This document shows positions 33,604 to 43,033 of a stretch of 64,000 bases of DNA, in pieces. The stretch spans positions 183,330 through 247,329 of the forward strand of contig PXUA01000019.1 of assembly GCA_003022435.1 (NCBI GenBank). Direction: 5' to 3'. Numbering within the stretch: the stretch's first letter is position 1; every line of letters begins with the position of its first letter. The notes under the pieces were generated by a model, which was not told the DNA's origin, did no database searches, and saw only the letters and a list, made by a program, of their open reading frames with translations. The position numbers and the translations under genes were made by a program. Source of the DNA: Bacteroidetes bacterium SW_9_63_38 (GTDB taxonomy: Bacteria > Bacteroidota > Rhodothermia > Rhodothermales > Salinibacteraceae).

Positions 33604-34893
33604 TCAGTCGTGGTGGGCCGCACGTTCGTCGGCGGTCCGGTCGTGGAGCCCCGACAGCAGGGCTCGATCTGCATCGGTGAGGGCCGTGTCGCGGCGGGCC
33701 ATGACGCGCTCGGCCACCGCGAGGGCTTTTTCCAGTCGGTACGTGGCGAAGCCGGTCCCCGGCCCGCCCCACGAGAACGGGGGCACGTAGCGCGGCGGAA
33801 AGTCGCCGCCGTACAGGTTGCAGCAGGTGCCCACGACGGTGCCGGTGTTGAACATAGTGTTGATGCCGCACTTCGAGTGGTCGCCCATGAACAGCCCGGC
33901 GAACTGGCGGCCCGTGTCCACGAAGGCATTCTCGTCGGGGGCGTAGGCGGAGACCTCGCCGTAGTCGTTTTTGAGGTTGGAGGTGTTGGTGTCGGCCCCG
34001 AGGTTGCACCAGCGGCCCAGATAGGAGTCGCCCAGAAAGCCGGGATGGGCCTTGCTGGAAAGATCCTGGATCACGGTGTCGTGGACCTCGCCGCCCACCT
34101 TGCACCAGTATCCGAAGGCCGCCGTCTCGATGTCGGCCCCGCCCTTGACGTGCGACCTCGGTCCCACGTAGCAAGGGCCTTTCAGCACCGCTTGCTCGTG
34201 CACGATGGCGTCCGTCCCGAGGACGATGGGACCGTCCTCAGCGTTGAGGACGGCGCCGGGCTTCACCGTAGCTCCGGTGCCGAAGTGGATGGCTTCGGGG
34301 CGCACCGCCGTGACGCTGTCGTGCACCGAAGCATGGGCCCGGTCCGAAAGCGGTGCCTCATTCGGTGCAGACGTGTAGGCGGCCTCCTGCCGGAGCGTAT
34401 CGGCGAGGTCGTCGAGCAGGTCCCAGGGCCGGGCTACGAGCCGGGCATTGTCGAGCGACGTGGTTGGGAGGTCGGAAAAGAGAGTCGCCGAGAGCGGTCC
34501 GTCGTCGAGCAGGTCGTCCGGCAGGGGCGTTTTTGCGTCGGGCCGCCACGCCGCGACCACGGTGTCGTCGTGCAGGAAGGCGCGCGCATCCCCGTTTTCG
34601 TCAACGTGGTCTCGAATCGGGAGGACCGCCGCGTCGGACTGGGCGACGAATCGGCCGTTCACGAACAGCACGTCGTCGTCTGGCAGTCGGTTCACGGAGG
34701 ACTCGGGAAACGCCTGCGCGGCGACGGACGCGACGGCCGGTCGGGTGTGGAGCGTCAGGGCGTTCGGCGAGAACGCATCGCGGGCGGTGTCGAGAATCGA
34801 GCGCAGGCCGAGTCGAAGGGCGTACACCGGACGGGTCTCGGTGAGGGGACGGAGGCCGGCCACCGCGGCGTCTTCGAACAGGCAGAGGTGCAT
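33604..34893 (-). CDS. GlmU-like sugar nucleotidyltransferase/acyltransferase
   Basis: 429 residues. The N-terminal half matches the alternative GlmU family of Bacteroidetes (TIGR03991): MHLCLFEDAAVAGLRPLTETRPVY, where the usual nucleotidyltransferase P-loop is replaced by LRPLTETRP, and LFVNGRF. The C-terminal half is a left-handed beta-helix of hexapeptide repeats (GTGATVKPGAV, DAIVHEQAVLKG, GADIETAAFGY, LGADTNTSNLKND). It probably makes UDP-N-acetylglucosamine or a related sugar nucleotide. No classic glmU is in the window for comparison. Confidence 0.82.
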   Translation of the reverse strand: MHLCLFEDAAVAGLRPLTETRPVYALRLGLRSILDTARDAFSPNALTLHTRPAVASVAAQAFPESSVNRLPDDDVLFVNGRFVAQSDAAVLPIRDHVDENGDARAFLHDDTVVAAWRPDAKTPLPDDLLDDGPLSATLFSDLPTTSLDNARLVARPWDLLDDLADTLRQEAAYTSAPNEAPLSDRAHASVHDSVTAVRPEAIHFGTGATVKPGAVLNAEDGPIVLGTDAIVHEQAVLKGPCYVGPRSHVKGGADIETAAFGYWCKVGGEVHDTVIQDLSSKAHPGFLGDSYLGRWCNLGADTNTSNLKNDYGEVSAYAPDENAFVDTGRQFAGLFMGDHSKCGINTMFNTGTVVGTCCNLYGGDFPPRYVPPFSWGGPGTGFATYRLEKALAVAERVMARRDTALTDADRALLSGLHDRTADERAAHHD

Positions 34894-35440
34894 GGGGAGC
34901 AGGAAGGCAAATTTGGGGAGCGAAAACCGAGGGAGGAAGCAACGTAGGCACTGCGACCGTGAATGTCATGGAAGGGCGACCGTACGTTAAAAAGTCGGGG
35001 AAAGCAAAGAGGGCTCCTCTGCCAATATCGGCCGGTTATGCCGAAAAGTGCGTGGGCATGGGAGTGTGGAAGTAGCGAATCCTGCTTTTGAAAATCGACA
35101 TGCTGACGGGAGGCACAAGAGGCGATTGCCATGGGGAGCAGGGCGATTGCAGGTTGGAGAGCCCTGGGGGTGTAGGAGGCGATGTTGCCGTTGAGCGGCC
35201 GACCTGCCCGGGATGAACGGACGCGTGGATGCATGGAGGCAGAACCGCTGTGCTCCAATCGTCCTCCTGTGTGCTACCGAGATCAAGATGCGATTCCCGG
35301 GGGGACGAGCGTGATAACCTTGAGATTGTCATTCGCCGACTGGTAAACTCCGTCCCCGCTGGTTCGTAAAGAAGGCGTCAACGATCCGCGATTTTTATTG
35401 GGGACGCCTTCAGGTCCCCGTCATCAACCGACCCGAAGCT
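34894..35440. other. Gene-free divergent intergenic region
   Basis: Separates the GlmU-like gene (minus) from transaldolase (plus). It contains the second copy of the dispersed repeat (35214-35305) and repeated GCGATTGC words near 35113-35150. No protein-like frame. Confidence 0.4.
35214..35305. repeat. Dispersed repeat, copy 2 (first copy at 1767-1860)
   Basis: Shares TGAACGGA, ATGGAGGCA, GCTGTGCTC, TCCTCCTGTG and GATCAAGATGCGATT blocks in the same order and nearly the same spacing with 1767-1860. It has no terminal inverted repeats and its nature is unknown. Confidence 0.4.
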
Positions 35441-36118
35441 ATGAAATTTTTCGTCGACACCGCCGACCTGGACGAGATCCGAGAGGCGAACGACATGGGC
35501 ATTCTCGACGGCGTGACGACCAATCCGTCGCTCGTGAAAGACGAGGGCAATATCGAGTTTCACGAGCACGTGTACACGATCTGTGAGATTGTGGACGGAG
35601 ACGTGTCCGCGGAGGTGACGGCGACGGACTTCGACGGCATGATGGAGGAAGCCCACACGCTGGCGCAGGTCCACGAGAACGTGGTGGTCAAAATTCCACT
35701 TATTAAAGACGGCATAAAAGCGCTTCGCGCTCTGGACGAGGAAGAAATCCCGACAAACTGTACGCTCTGCTTCTCGCCGAATCAGGCGCTCATGGTGGCT
35801 AAAGCCGGCGCCGACTACATCAGTCCGTTCATTGGGCGCATCGACGACATTGCCTCCGACGGAATGACGGTCATCGAGGAAATCGTTCAGATCTACGACA
35901 ACTACGACTTCGATACTGAAATCCTGGCGGCGTCCGTCCGGCACCCGACCCACGTGAAACGGGCGGCGCTGGCTGGGGCCGACGTGGCTACGATGCCGTT
36001 CGACACGCTCATGAACCTTCTGGAGCACCCGCTGACGGACCGGGGGCTGGAGCGGTTTCTGGCAGACTGGGAGGCGTACAAGGAGGCACGCAAGGCCGAG
36101 GCGGGAATGAGCTCATAA
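35441..36118 (+). CDS. tal: Transaldolase (small TalC/Fsa type)
   Basis: 225 residues. The Schiff-base lysine is Lys84 in [16 protein letters not shown] near 24-32 and SPFIGRIDD near 128-136 are also signature blocks. The short subunit is typical of the TalC/fructose-6-phosphate aldolase group, most of which in this clade act as transaldolases in the pentose phosphate pathway. Residues near the C-terminus ([23 protein letters not shown]) complete the active site. No pathway neighbours. Confidence 0.9.
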   Translation: MKFFVDTADLDEIREANDMGILDGVTTNPSLVKDEGNIEFHEHVYTICEIVDGDVSAEVTATDFDGMMEEAHTLAQVHENVVVKIPLIKDGIKALRALDEEEIPTNCTLCFSPNQALMVAKAGADYISPFIGRIDDIASDGMTVIEEIVQIYDNYDFDTEILAASVRHPTHVKRAALAGADVATMPFDTLMNLLEHPLTDRGLERFLADWEAYKEARKAEAGMSS

Positions 36119-36227
36119 TCCCCACAGGCACGGGCCGGGTGGAGCGGAGGACGGAACGCACGTTCCTCGGCCGTCTCCCGGGAGGGGAGGACGTTCATCC
36201 TGCTTTGACCGTACCCGACCGCCCCTT

Positions 36228-37634
36228 ATGAAATTCCTCGCCCTCGGAGACACGGAGGACATCGCCGCTAGCTGTCACTTTTTGGAGATTGGAGGGACGG
36301 GAATCGTCCTGGATTCGGGGACCGATCCGCGACGAGACGGTCCCAATTCCTTGCCGAAATTCGACTGGGTGCGTGAGCGTGCACAGAGCTACGTGGACCA
36401 CGCCCTCATCACGCACGCCCATCACGACCACATGGGGAGTCTGCCGATCCTCGTGGAGGAGTTTCCGCATGTGATGGCGCACATGACGGACGCGACAAAG
36501 CAACTGCTCGACTTCTTGCTGCCAGCGTCGGCTCGCCTTCAGAAAAAGCGGTACGAGAAGCACGAGACGCCCCACGAGCCGCTGTTTACGGAAGACGATC
36601 TCGACTTTCTGAGCCACGTCTATCTCTCGCATGAACTGCGGGAGGAGTTCGATCTTACCGGCATGCAGGGACGCGCTCCCATCACCGGACGGTTCTATTC
36701 AGCCGGACACATTCTTGGCTCCATTGGGGTAGAGCTGACGTTCGAGGAAGAGCAGGACGGGGAGACGCAGGAGCGGCGGCTCTTCTACACCAGCGATACG
36801 AATATGCAGCCGCAGTCCATCATCCCGGGCGGAGAGTATCCGGACGATACGGACGTACTCGTGCTGGAAACGACGCTCGGGGCCGACGAGGAGTCCGAGC
36901 AGACCAGTCGGCCCGAGGAGTACGAGAAATTTCGGGACACCCTGAGCGGCGTGCTGGAGCGGGGGGGCACAGCGCTCATTCCCGTCTTCGTGATGGGACG
37001 GGCGCAGGAGATGCTGGCCATGCTCCAGCGTCTGAAAAACGAGGGCCACATCCCGGCCGACGTGCCCATCTACACGGCGGGATCGATGCGGGCCATTGCC
37101 GGCATCTACGACGATACGCATACGACGACGCCCCGCCTGGACGAGAACTTCAAGGTGTTCGACGTGGAGCAGGAGCGGGTGCCTTATAGCAGCGATGCGA
37201 AGGCGGACGTGCTGGACGGCCCCGGGATTATGGTGGTGAGCAGCGGCATGATGTTCGAGCCCACGTTGTCCAACATTCTCGCGCGGCGGATTGTGGAGAA
37301 CGAGCGCGACGCCGTGCTCATCGTGGGGCACGCCGTGGAGGGCACGCCGGCGCGGCGCCTGCAGGAGGCCGCGGCGGAGGGGGCGGGCGCGCCCGTGATG
37401 CTGGCCGACGGGCACGGCCCGCAGCCGGTTCACTGTGCCGTCGAACGGTTCCGGTTTTCCGGCCACAGTCACCGCCGCGACCTGCTCGACCTGGTGGAGC
37501 AGCTATCGCCGGAGACGGTGCTTCTGGTGCACGGAGAGCCTGCCGCGCAGGCGTGGATGCAACAAGCCATCGAAGAAGCGCACGCGGATATCGACGTGCG
37601 ACGGCCCGACTGGGGGAATCTCATCGAGCTGTAG
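36228..37634 (+). CDS. Beta-CASP metallo-beta-lactamase, RNA-processing exonuclease-like
   Basis: 468 residues. The MBL core has the metal motif THAHHDHMGS near 61-70, an AGHILGS block near 165 and FYTSDTNM near 188. A beta-CASP insert follows (LIPVFVMGRAQEMLAML near 255, IYTAGSMRAI), and the protein ends with SGHSHRRDLL and LLVHGEPAA. Such CPSF/YSH1-like enzymes cleave or trim RNA. Bacterial functions of this subgroup are less well defined than those of RNase J. It stands between tal and the large dehydrogenase, with spacing that does not demand an operon. Confidence 0.86.
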   Translation: MKFLALGDTEDIAASCHFLEIGGTGIVLDSGTDPRRDGPNSLPKFDWVRERAQSYVDHALITHAHHDHMGSLPILVEEFPHVMAHMTDATKQLLDFLLPASARLQKKRYEKHETPHEPLFTEDDLDFLSHVYLSHELREEFDLTGMQGRAPITGRFYSAGHILGSIGVELTFEEEQDGETQERRLFYTSDTNMQPQSIIPGGEYPDDTDVLVLETTLGADEESEQTSRPEEYEKFRDTLSGVLERGGTALIPVFVMGRAQEMLAMLQRLKNEGHIPADVPIYTAGSMRAIAGIYDDTHTTTPRLDENFKVFDVEQERVPYSSDAKADVLDGPGIMVVSSGMMFEPTLSNILARRIVENERDAVLIVGHAVEGTPARRLQEAAAEGAGAPVMLADGHGPQPVHCAVERFRFSGHSHRRDLLDLVEQLSPETVLLVHGEPAAQAWMQQAIEEAHADIDVRRPDWGNLIEL

Positions 37635-37763
37635 GGCGCGCGCCGAGAGTGCGCATTTCGGAATTGAAACGTCGTGCTCAATGGGGGCACTTCCAACCGG
37701 ACGCCCAGTATCCTTTTGTGCCTAGTGCGCCTCGATCTTTTGTGGTATCGCACCGACTTGGTC

Positions 37764-40709
37764 ATGCCTGCTCGTTCCAACCGACATCAGAAGGCGCTTG
37801 AAGAGGCGCTTGCTCCTCGCGTCGAGGGTACGCTCCACACCGACGAGATGACGCGGGCCCTCTACGCGACCGACGCCAGCATGTACGCCATGACGCCGAT
37901 CGCCGTCCTCGTGCCGCGGCACGAACGCGACGTGGAGGCGGCGCTGGAGGTGGCCGCGGCGCAGAACGTGCCCGTACTGCCGCGCGGCGGCGGGTCGTCG
38001 CTGGCCGGGCAGGGCGTCAACACGGCGCTCGTGATCGACTTCACGACGCACCTGAACGACATTCTGGAGACCGATCCGGAGACGCAGACGGCGCGTGTGC
38101 AGGCCGGGGTCACGCTGAGCGAGTTGAACCGGGCGGCTGCCGAGCACGACCTCATGGTAGGGCCGGATCCCGCCAGCGGCAACCGGGCCACGATCGGCGG
38201 CATGCTCGCCAACAATTCGACCGGGACCCATTCGATTACCTACGGCAACTTCATTCACCACGTTCGGCGGGCCGAGGTACTGCTGGCCGACGGGTCGTCC
38301 GCGACGTTCGGCCCGGTGGATCACGACGGCTGGCAGAAGGGCATGCGCGCGTCGGGCCTGGAGGGCGCCATCTATCGGGGCCTGGAGGCGATGCTCGCGG
38401 AAGGACGCGACGTGATCGAGAACGACACCCCAAGCCACTGGCGCCGCAACAACGGGTATCGTCTGGAGACGCTGCTGGGGGACGAGCGGAATCTTGCCAA
38501 GCTGCTGTGCGGCAGTGAGGGTACCTTGGCCGTGGCGACCGAAATCACCTGTGACCTCGTGGAGAAGCCTGCCCGCACGGGGCTCGGCGTCGTCCACTTC
38601 GAGACGCGCAACGACGCACTGCAGGCCGTCACGACGGTGCTCGACACCGACCCGACGGCGGTCGAGCTGTTCGACGGCGTGGCCATCGAGCGCACCCGCA
38701 AGACGCCCGGCTACGGCGAACGCCTCACGTTCATCGAGGGAGAGCCCGGCGGTGTCCTTATCACGGAGTACTCGGGGGATTCTCAGGAAGCGATCACCGA
38801 TCAACTCGTTGCGCTCGACCGGGCCGTCGCCAACACCCACCGCGGCTATTCGGTCGTGCGCGTCACCGAGCCGGACGCTGTCAAAAACGTCTGGTCCATT
38901 CGCAAGGAGGGCCTTGGGCTCCTCATGGGCGTGGAGGGGGACTACAAGCCGTGGGCGTTCATCGAGGATGCGTCGGTGCCGGTCGAGAATCTGGCCGATT
39001 ACATCGACGAGCTGTCCACCTTCATCGACGACACCGACACGCGCGCCGCCTACTACGCGCACGCCTCAGCCGGGTGTCTGCACGTGCGTCCGTTCATCAA
39101 CACCCGCGACCGCGCCGAAGTGGAGAAGATGGAGCGCATCGCGCGCGAATCGCTCGACCTCGTCAAGAAATACGGCGGCGTCGTGTCGTCGGAGCACGGG
39201 GACGGGATCGCGCGCGGCTGGGCCAACCCGGAGATTCTGGGTGAGGAGTTGTACGAGCTGTGCCGCCGGACGAAAGAGATTTTCGATCCCGATCGGCGTC
39301 TCAATCCCGGCAAGGTGGTCGATACGCCCCGGATGACCGATCATCTGCGCATGGGGCCGACCTACGAGACGCGTCCGTTCCGGACGGAGCTCGATTTTTC
39401 GGAGGACGGTGATTTTGCGGGGGCGGTCGAGAAATGCAATGGCAACGGCGCCTGTCGGAAGGTGCGCGCCGGGACCATGTGCCCCAGCTTCATGGCCACG
39501 CGGGAAGAGGAGGACTCCACGCGGGGGCGGGCCAATGCGCTTCGGAGCGTCCTGGCTGGCGACCTGCCGGAGGAGGCGATGACGGGGGACGACATGGCCG
39601 AGGTCATGGACCTCTGCATCCAGTGCAAGGCCTGCAAGACGGAGTGCCCGTCGAACGTGGATATGGCCAAAATCAAGACCGAGTGGCAGCACCACTACTG
39701 GAAGAAGAATTCGATGCCGTTTCGGACGCGCCTGTTTGCCCACCAGCCCGACTGGGCCGCGTGGGTGAGCGGCACGCCGTTGGCGCCGATCGCCAACTGG
39801 CTGGGGCGACAGTCGGGCCTTCGCAGCATCGGGGAGGCGATGTTCGGGATCGACGCCGATCGCCCCGCCCCGCCCTTTGCCCGCGAAACGTTTGAGCAGT
39901 GGATGGCTCAGCAGAACGGGGCGATGGAGGCGCCGACGGGGCCGCGCGTGGTGCTGTTTGCCGACTCCTTCAATGCGTACCACACGCCCCCGCCCCTGCG
40001 GGCCGCCGCCCAGTTCCTTCGGGCCACGGGTCATCGAGTCGAAGTGCCGGACCGACGCCCGTGTTGTGGGCGCACGCTACTGTCGAAGGGGCGCGTCCCG
40101 GCGGCGCAGCGGCGGGCGCTGCAGACGGTGGAAACGCTGTATCCGTACGCGGCAGAAAATATCCCCATTGTAGGATTGGAGCCGAGCTGCATACTCACGC
40201 TCCGCGACGAGTTTCTGGACCTGCTGCCGGGAGAACCGCGCGCCAAGACGGTAGCCGACGCTGTCTACACGTTCGAAGAGTACGTCGCCGTGCAGGCAGA
40301 GGCCGGTCGGTTCGACGACGCGACCTGGGCAGCAGAGGACCAGCACGTACTCGTTCATGGGCATTGTCACCAGAAGGCCCTCATTGGCACTGAGGCGACG
40401 GAGACGATGCTGTCACTGCCGGGCTATGACGTGGAAGCGGTCGACGCCGGGTGCTGCGGCATGGCGGGCAGCTTCGGCTACGAGGCCGAGCATACCGACG
40501 TGTCGAAGCAGATGGCTGAACAGCGACTGGCGCCTGCCGTGCGGGCGGCCGATGCCGATACGGCGATCGCCGCTACGGGCTTCTCCTGCCGTTCGCAGAT
40601 CAAGGACGTAACCGATCGGACGGCTCAGCACCCGGCCCAGCTGTTGTGGGCGGCGGTGGAAGAGGCGCAGACGAATGCCGTTCGACCGGCCGCGGCGGAG
40701 CAAGCGTGA
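37764..40709 (+). CDS. FAD-linked dehydrogenase fused to Fe-S/CCG module (YdiJ/D-2-hydroxyacid dehydrogenase type)
   Basis: 981 residues from MPARSNRHQ. The FAD_binding_4 domain (about 40-260) has PRGGGSSLAGQGVN; an FAD-oxidase C domain follows (about 270-540) with the SSEHGDGIARGW block. The iron-sulfur part has CNGNGACRK, MCPSFMATREEEDSTRGRAN and a 4Fe-4S motif CIQCKACKTECP near 617. The C-terminal CCG domains are marked by RRPCCGRTLLSKG, HGHCHQKAL and DAGCCGMAGSFGYE. The architecture matches YdiJ-like enzymes that oxidise D-2-hydroxyglutarate or D-lactate and pass electrons to the respiratory chain. The earlier in-frame start adds hydrophobic residues with no family support. Confidence 0.88.
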   Translation: MPARSNRHQKALEEALAPRVEGTLHTDEMTRALYATDASMYAMTPIAVLVPRHERDVEAALEVAAAQNVPVLPRGGGSSLAGQGVNTALVIDFTTHLNDILETDPETQTARVQAGVTLSELNRAAAEHDLMVGPDPASGNRATIGGMLANNSTGTHSITYGNFIHHVRRAEVLLADGSSATFGPVDHDGWQKGMRASGLEGAIYRGLEAMLAEGRDVIENDTPSHWRRNNGYRLETLLGDERNLAKLLCGSEGTLAVATEITCDLVEKPARTGLGVVHFETRNDALQAVTTVLDTDPTAVELFDGVAIERTRKTPGYGERLTFIEGEPGGVLITEYSGDSQEAITDQLVALDRAVANTHRGYSVVRVTEPDAVKNVWSIRKEGLGLLMGVEGDYKPWAFIEDASVPVENLADYIDELSTFIDDTDTRAAYYAHASAGCLHVRPFINTRDRAEVEKMERIARESLDLVKKYGGVVSSEHGDGIARGWANPEILGEELYELCRRTKEIFDPDRRLNPGKVVDTPRMTDHLRMGPTYETRPFRTELDFSEDGDFAGAVEKCNGNGACRKVRAGTMCPSFMATREEEDSTRGRANALRSVLAGDLPEEAMTGDDMAEVMDLCIQCKACKTECPSNVDMAKIKTEWQHHYWKKNSMPFRTRLFAHQPDWAAWVSGTPLAPIANWLGRQSGLRSIGEAMFGIDADRPAPPFARETFEQWMAQQNGAMEAPTGPRVVLFADSFNAYHTPPPLRAAAQFLRATGHRVEVPDRRPCCGRTLLSKGRVPAAQRRALQTVETLYPYAAENIPIVGLEPSCILTLRDEFLDLLPGEPRAKTVADAVYTFEEYVAVQAEAGRFDDATWAAEDQHVLVHGHCHQKALIGTEATETMLSLPGYDVEAVDAGCCGMAGSFGYEAEHTDVSKQMAEQRLAPAVRAADADTAIAATGFSCRSQIKDVTDRTAQHPAQLLWAAVEEAQTNAVRPAAAEQA

Positions 40710-40756
40710 TCCGAACCGGCTTCCGGCATGGCCCGTGACGCCGGGGAGGAATCATA

Positions 40757-40907
40757 CCAAGTCCGACTGCAAACTTCCGGTATAGAGAAGTGAGATTCCC
40801 GTCGCAGTCAGACGTTTTTTCACGTCCTACAGCGTAGAAAAAGGTTCTTGTAGCGCATCCCAGATGCAAAACCGGTTCGCAAACCAGAACAAATCTGCCG
40901 GATTTGG
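40757..40907. mobile_element. 151-bp TA-flanked inverted-repeat element, different end sequence
   Basis: Left end CCAAGTCCGACTG, right end the complement of CCAAATCCGGCAG, flanked by TA on both sides (40755-40756 and 40908-40909). Ends resemble those of E7 (CCAATCCGTG) but the interior does not. It occupies nearly all of the space between the dehydrogenase and the convergent ctpA gene, its right TA touching the ctpA stop codon. Non-coding. Confidence 0.5.
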
Positions 40908-40909
40908 TA

Positions 40910-42598
40910 TCACTCCTCGTTTCGGGAGGAGGATGCCGAGGTCGTGTGGTAAGCGGCGAGCTCCCGCGAGGACGGCCACAGCGTCGCCGCCCGCTGTACG
41001 ATGGGATCGGCCTTGTTGAGAATGGGACGGCCGACGCCGCTCCCGTACAGGGTGTTGGCGAGGTGCCCCTTCAGGCGCGACTGCACGAGCGTCCGGACAC
41101 TATCGGCCTCCGACCGGCGATAAATGCGCTCACCGAGATTGACGGAGTCCGGAGTCGTGGTTAGCGTCAGCACGTCCTCCTTCTGAGTATACGTCCAGAA
41201 CGCATCCACTGCCTTTTTGGGCACCTCGTAGGAGGACAGGAATGCGTCTTCCCGGCTCTGCCATGTACTGCGAAGTTCCTGCTCATTTTGCGAAAACCAC
41301 TCCCGTGCGAACAGCGCGTCTACCTGACTCTCGCGAATGAACGTTGCAAGAGACGAGGTGTCCGGCGCCACAACGTGATCGGGCATGATGCCCCCGCCGC
41401 CGAAAACCGTCCGCCCGTGATCCGTCCGGTACGTGAGGGAATCCGGAATGCTTTCTTTGTACGTTTCGACATCGTAGACCGCGTCGCGCCAACTCCTCGA
41501 CTTTTCTTCGTAGTAGGCGTCGCGCTTGCCCTTCTCGTACGGTGTCTGGATGAGGCGACCGACGGGGGTGTAGTAGCGCCCCACGGTCATCTGCAAGAGG
41601 CTTCCGTCGTTGAGCTCAAACTGCTTCTGCACCAGCGCCTTTCCGAAAGTGCGACGTCCCACGATCAGGGCGCGGTCGTGGTCCTGGAGCGCGCCGGCGA
41701 GGATTTCACTGGCGGAGGCCGACCGTCGGTTGACAAGGACAATCACGGGATCCTTCCCAAAAACTCCGCCCTCCTCCCCCCGATACTGTGTATCCATCTC
41801 CGGGGAACGGCCCTTCGTACGCACGATCGTCATTCCTTCTCCCAGAAATTCATCGCCGATGCGGACGGCCGATTGCATGACCCCGCCTGGATTGTCGCGA
41901 AGGTCGAGCACGAGGCGTTCCATGCCCTGTTTGCGCAGCGTATCGACCTTGTTCAGAAACTCTTGATGAGTCGACATGGAAAACCGGCCAATCTCGATGT
42001 AGCCGGTTTGCTCATCCATCAGGTAGGCGGAGTTGACGGAGTAGAGGGGAATTTTGTCCCGCTCGATGGTGAACGTCAATCGCTTATCGGCCAGCGGCCG
42101 GTAGATGGTAACGGTGATGCTCGTTCCGATCTTGCCCTTGAGGCGGTTTTGAATCTCATCGCCGGACAGCCCAATGGCCGATAAATCCCCAATCTCGACG
42201 ATCCGATCCCCGGCCATGATGCCTACCTTCTGGCTTGGTCCTCCCGAGATCGGCGCAATGACACGGGCCGTGTCGCCCGGCTCGAACCGGATGCCGATGC
42301 CGCCGAACGACCCCTCGTACCGGTCGCGCGTGTCACGCACCTGCTTAGACGGAATGTAGCTGGAATGGGGGTCGAGACTGTTCACCATGCCTTTGACGCC
42401 CTCCTCGGTCATCTCGGCCGCGTCCACCGGTTCCACGTACCGGCCGCTGATGACGACGAATGCCCGCTTCAGCTTCTCAAACTGTTGCAGGGCATCGTCG
42501 GCGGACAGATACGAGTCGAATTGAACGCCCAGCACTGCCCCGAACATCAAGAGCGCAACAGCGAGGAGAATGTGACGAGTTGTGCGCAGGCGCGTCAT
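40910..42598 (-). CDS. C-terminal processing peptidase S41 (paralog 1)
   Basis: 562 residues from MTRLRTTRHILL. One N-terminal membrane helix (HILLAVALLMFGAVLGVQ) anchors it facing the periplasm. A PDZ domain follows (about 90-180, GIGIRFEPGDTARVIAPI), then the S41 core with LRDNPGGVM near 235 and a Ser-Lys dyad in SASASEILAG and FGKALVQ. An extended C-terminal region of about 190 residues is typical of Bacteroidetes CtpA. Cleaves proteins near the C-terminus. It forms a tandem pair with an equally long paralog upstream, separated by a 435-bp gap containing element E4. Confidence 0.9.
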   Translation of the reverse strand: MTRLRTTRHILLAVALLMFGAVLGVQFDSYLSADDALQQFEKLKRAFVVISGRYVEPVDAAEMTEEGVKGMVNSLDPHSSYIPSKQVRDTRDRYEGSFGGIGIRFEPGDTARVIAPISGGPSQKVGIMAGDRIVEIGDLSAIGLSGDEIQNRLKGKIGTSITVTIYRPLADKRLTFTIERDKIPLYSVNSAYLMDEQTGYIEIGRFSMSTHQEFLNKVDTLRKQGMERLVLDLRDNPGGVMQSAVRIGDEFLGEGMTIVRTKGRSPEMDTQYRGEEGGVFGKDPVIVLVNRRSASASEILAGALQDHDRALIVGRRTFGKALVQKQFELNDGSLLQMTVGRYYTPVGRLIQTPYEKGKRDAYYEEKSRSWRDAVYDVETYKESIPDSLTYRTDHGRTVFGGGGIMPDHVVAPDTSSLATFIRESQVDALFAREWFSQNEQELRSTWQSREDAFLSSYEVPKKAVDAFWTYTQKEDVLTLTTTPDSVNLGERIYRRSEADSVRTLVQSRLKGHLANTLYGSGVGRPILNKADPIVQRAATLWPSSRELAAYHTTSASSSRNEE

Positions 42599-42669
42599 GG
42601 GAGGTGGTGGGGCGCGTGGAGAAAAGCACCGGTAGGGAGGGCTGTGGGATCGCCGTCCCGCCGAATTTA

Positions 42670-42835
42670 CTGATGCGCGAGCGGTGTTGTACCGATCTCG
42701 GATTACGCCGATCTGGGGCCGGCAAAGACAATTTCCGCTCACAGCAGAACACGGTCCAGGGAATCTAGGACTCCTAAGATCCCGGATCTCCGCTTCACAC
42801 GGAAACGGTTGTTTGCCTACCCGTGCACGGATCAG
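42670..42835. mobile_element. 166-bp inverted-repeat element between the ctpA paralogs (copy E4)
   Basis: Left end CTGATGCGCGAGCGG preceded by TA (42668-42669); right end CCCGTGCACGGATCAG followed by CA rather than TA, probably a point change. The core AAGACAATTTCCGCTCA and ACACGGTCC match the 99-bp copies at 47.5 and 54.7 kb. About 46 extra bases follow CGGTCC, and 20 or so near the left end include a GTACCGATCT word seen in E2 and E3. The rest of the 42599-43033 gap, about 200 bp after the element, shows no recognisable gene. Confidence 0.75.
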
Positions 42836-43033
42836 CAGGGCCGGTGGGAATGGGTGGAGCGTCTCCAGTACTCTGTATTCGGACCGGGGGAATTTGTTGC
42901 AGTGCAGGGAAGCCCGAGCGGGAGCGTCGCAGGTCCGGTTCCAGATCGAGGGAGTCCCCCTGCTCGAAGCGGGCACACGCGGTCGCACTCAGGGGGCGAT
43001 TGCGGGCGTGCCGGTCGCGGGGGGCGCGGCGGG

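Noticed and set aside
33610..34947. 445-codon plus-strand frame opposite the GlmU-like gene
   Set aside because: Antisense shadow; the hexapeptide-repeat pattern on the minus strand is unmistakable.
42850..43033. Plus-strand frame ending in GVPVAGGAAG between element E4 and ctpA paralog 2
   Set aside because: Composition is Gly/Ala/Arg-rich as expected from random GC-rich DNA; no start or homology.
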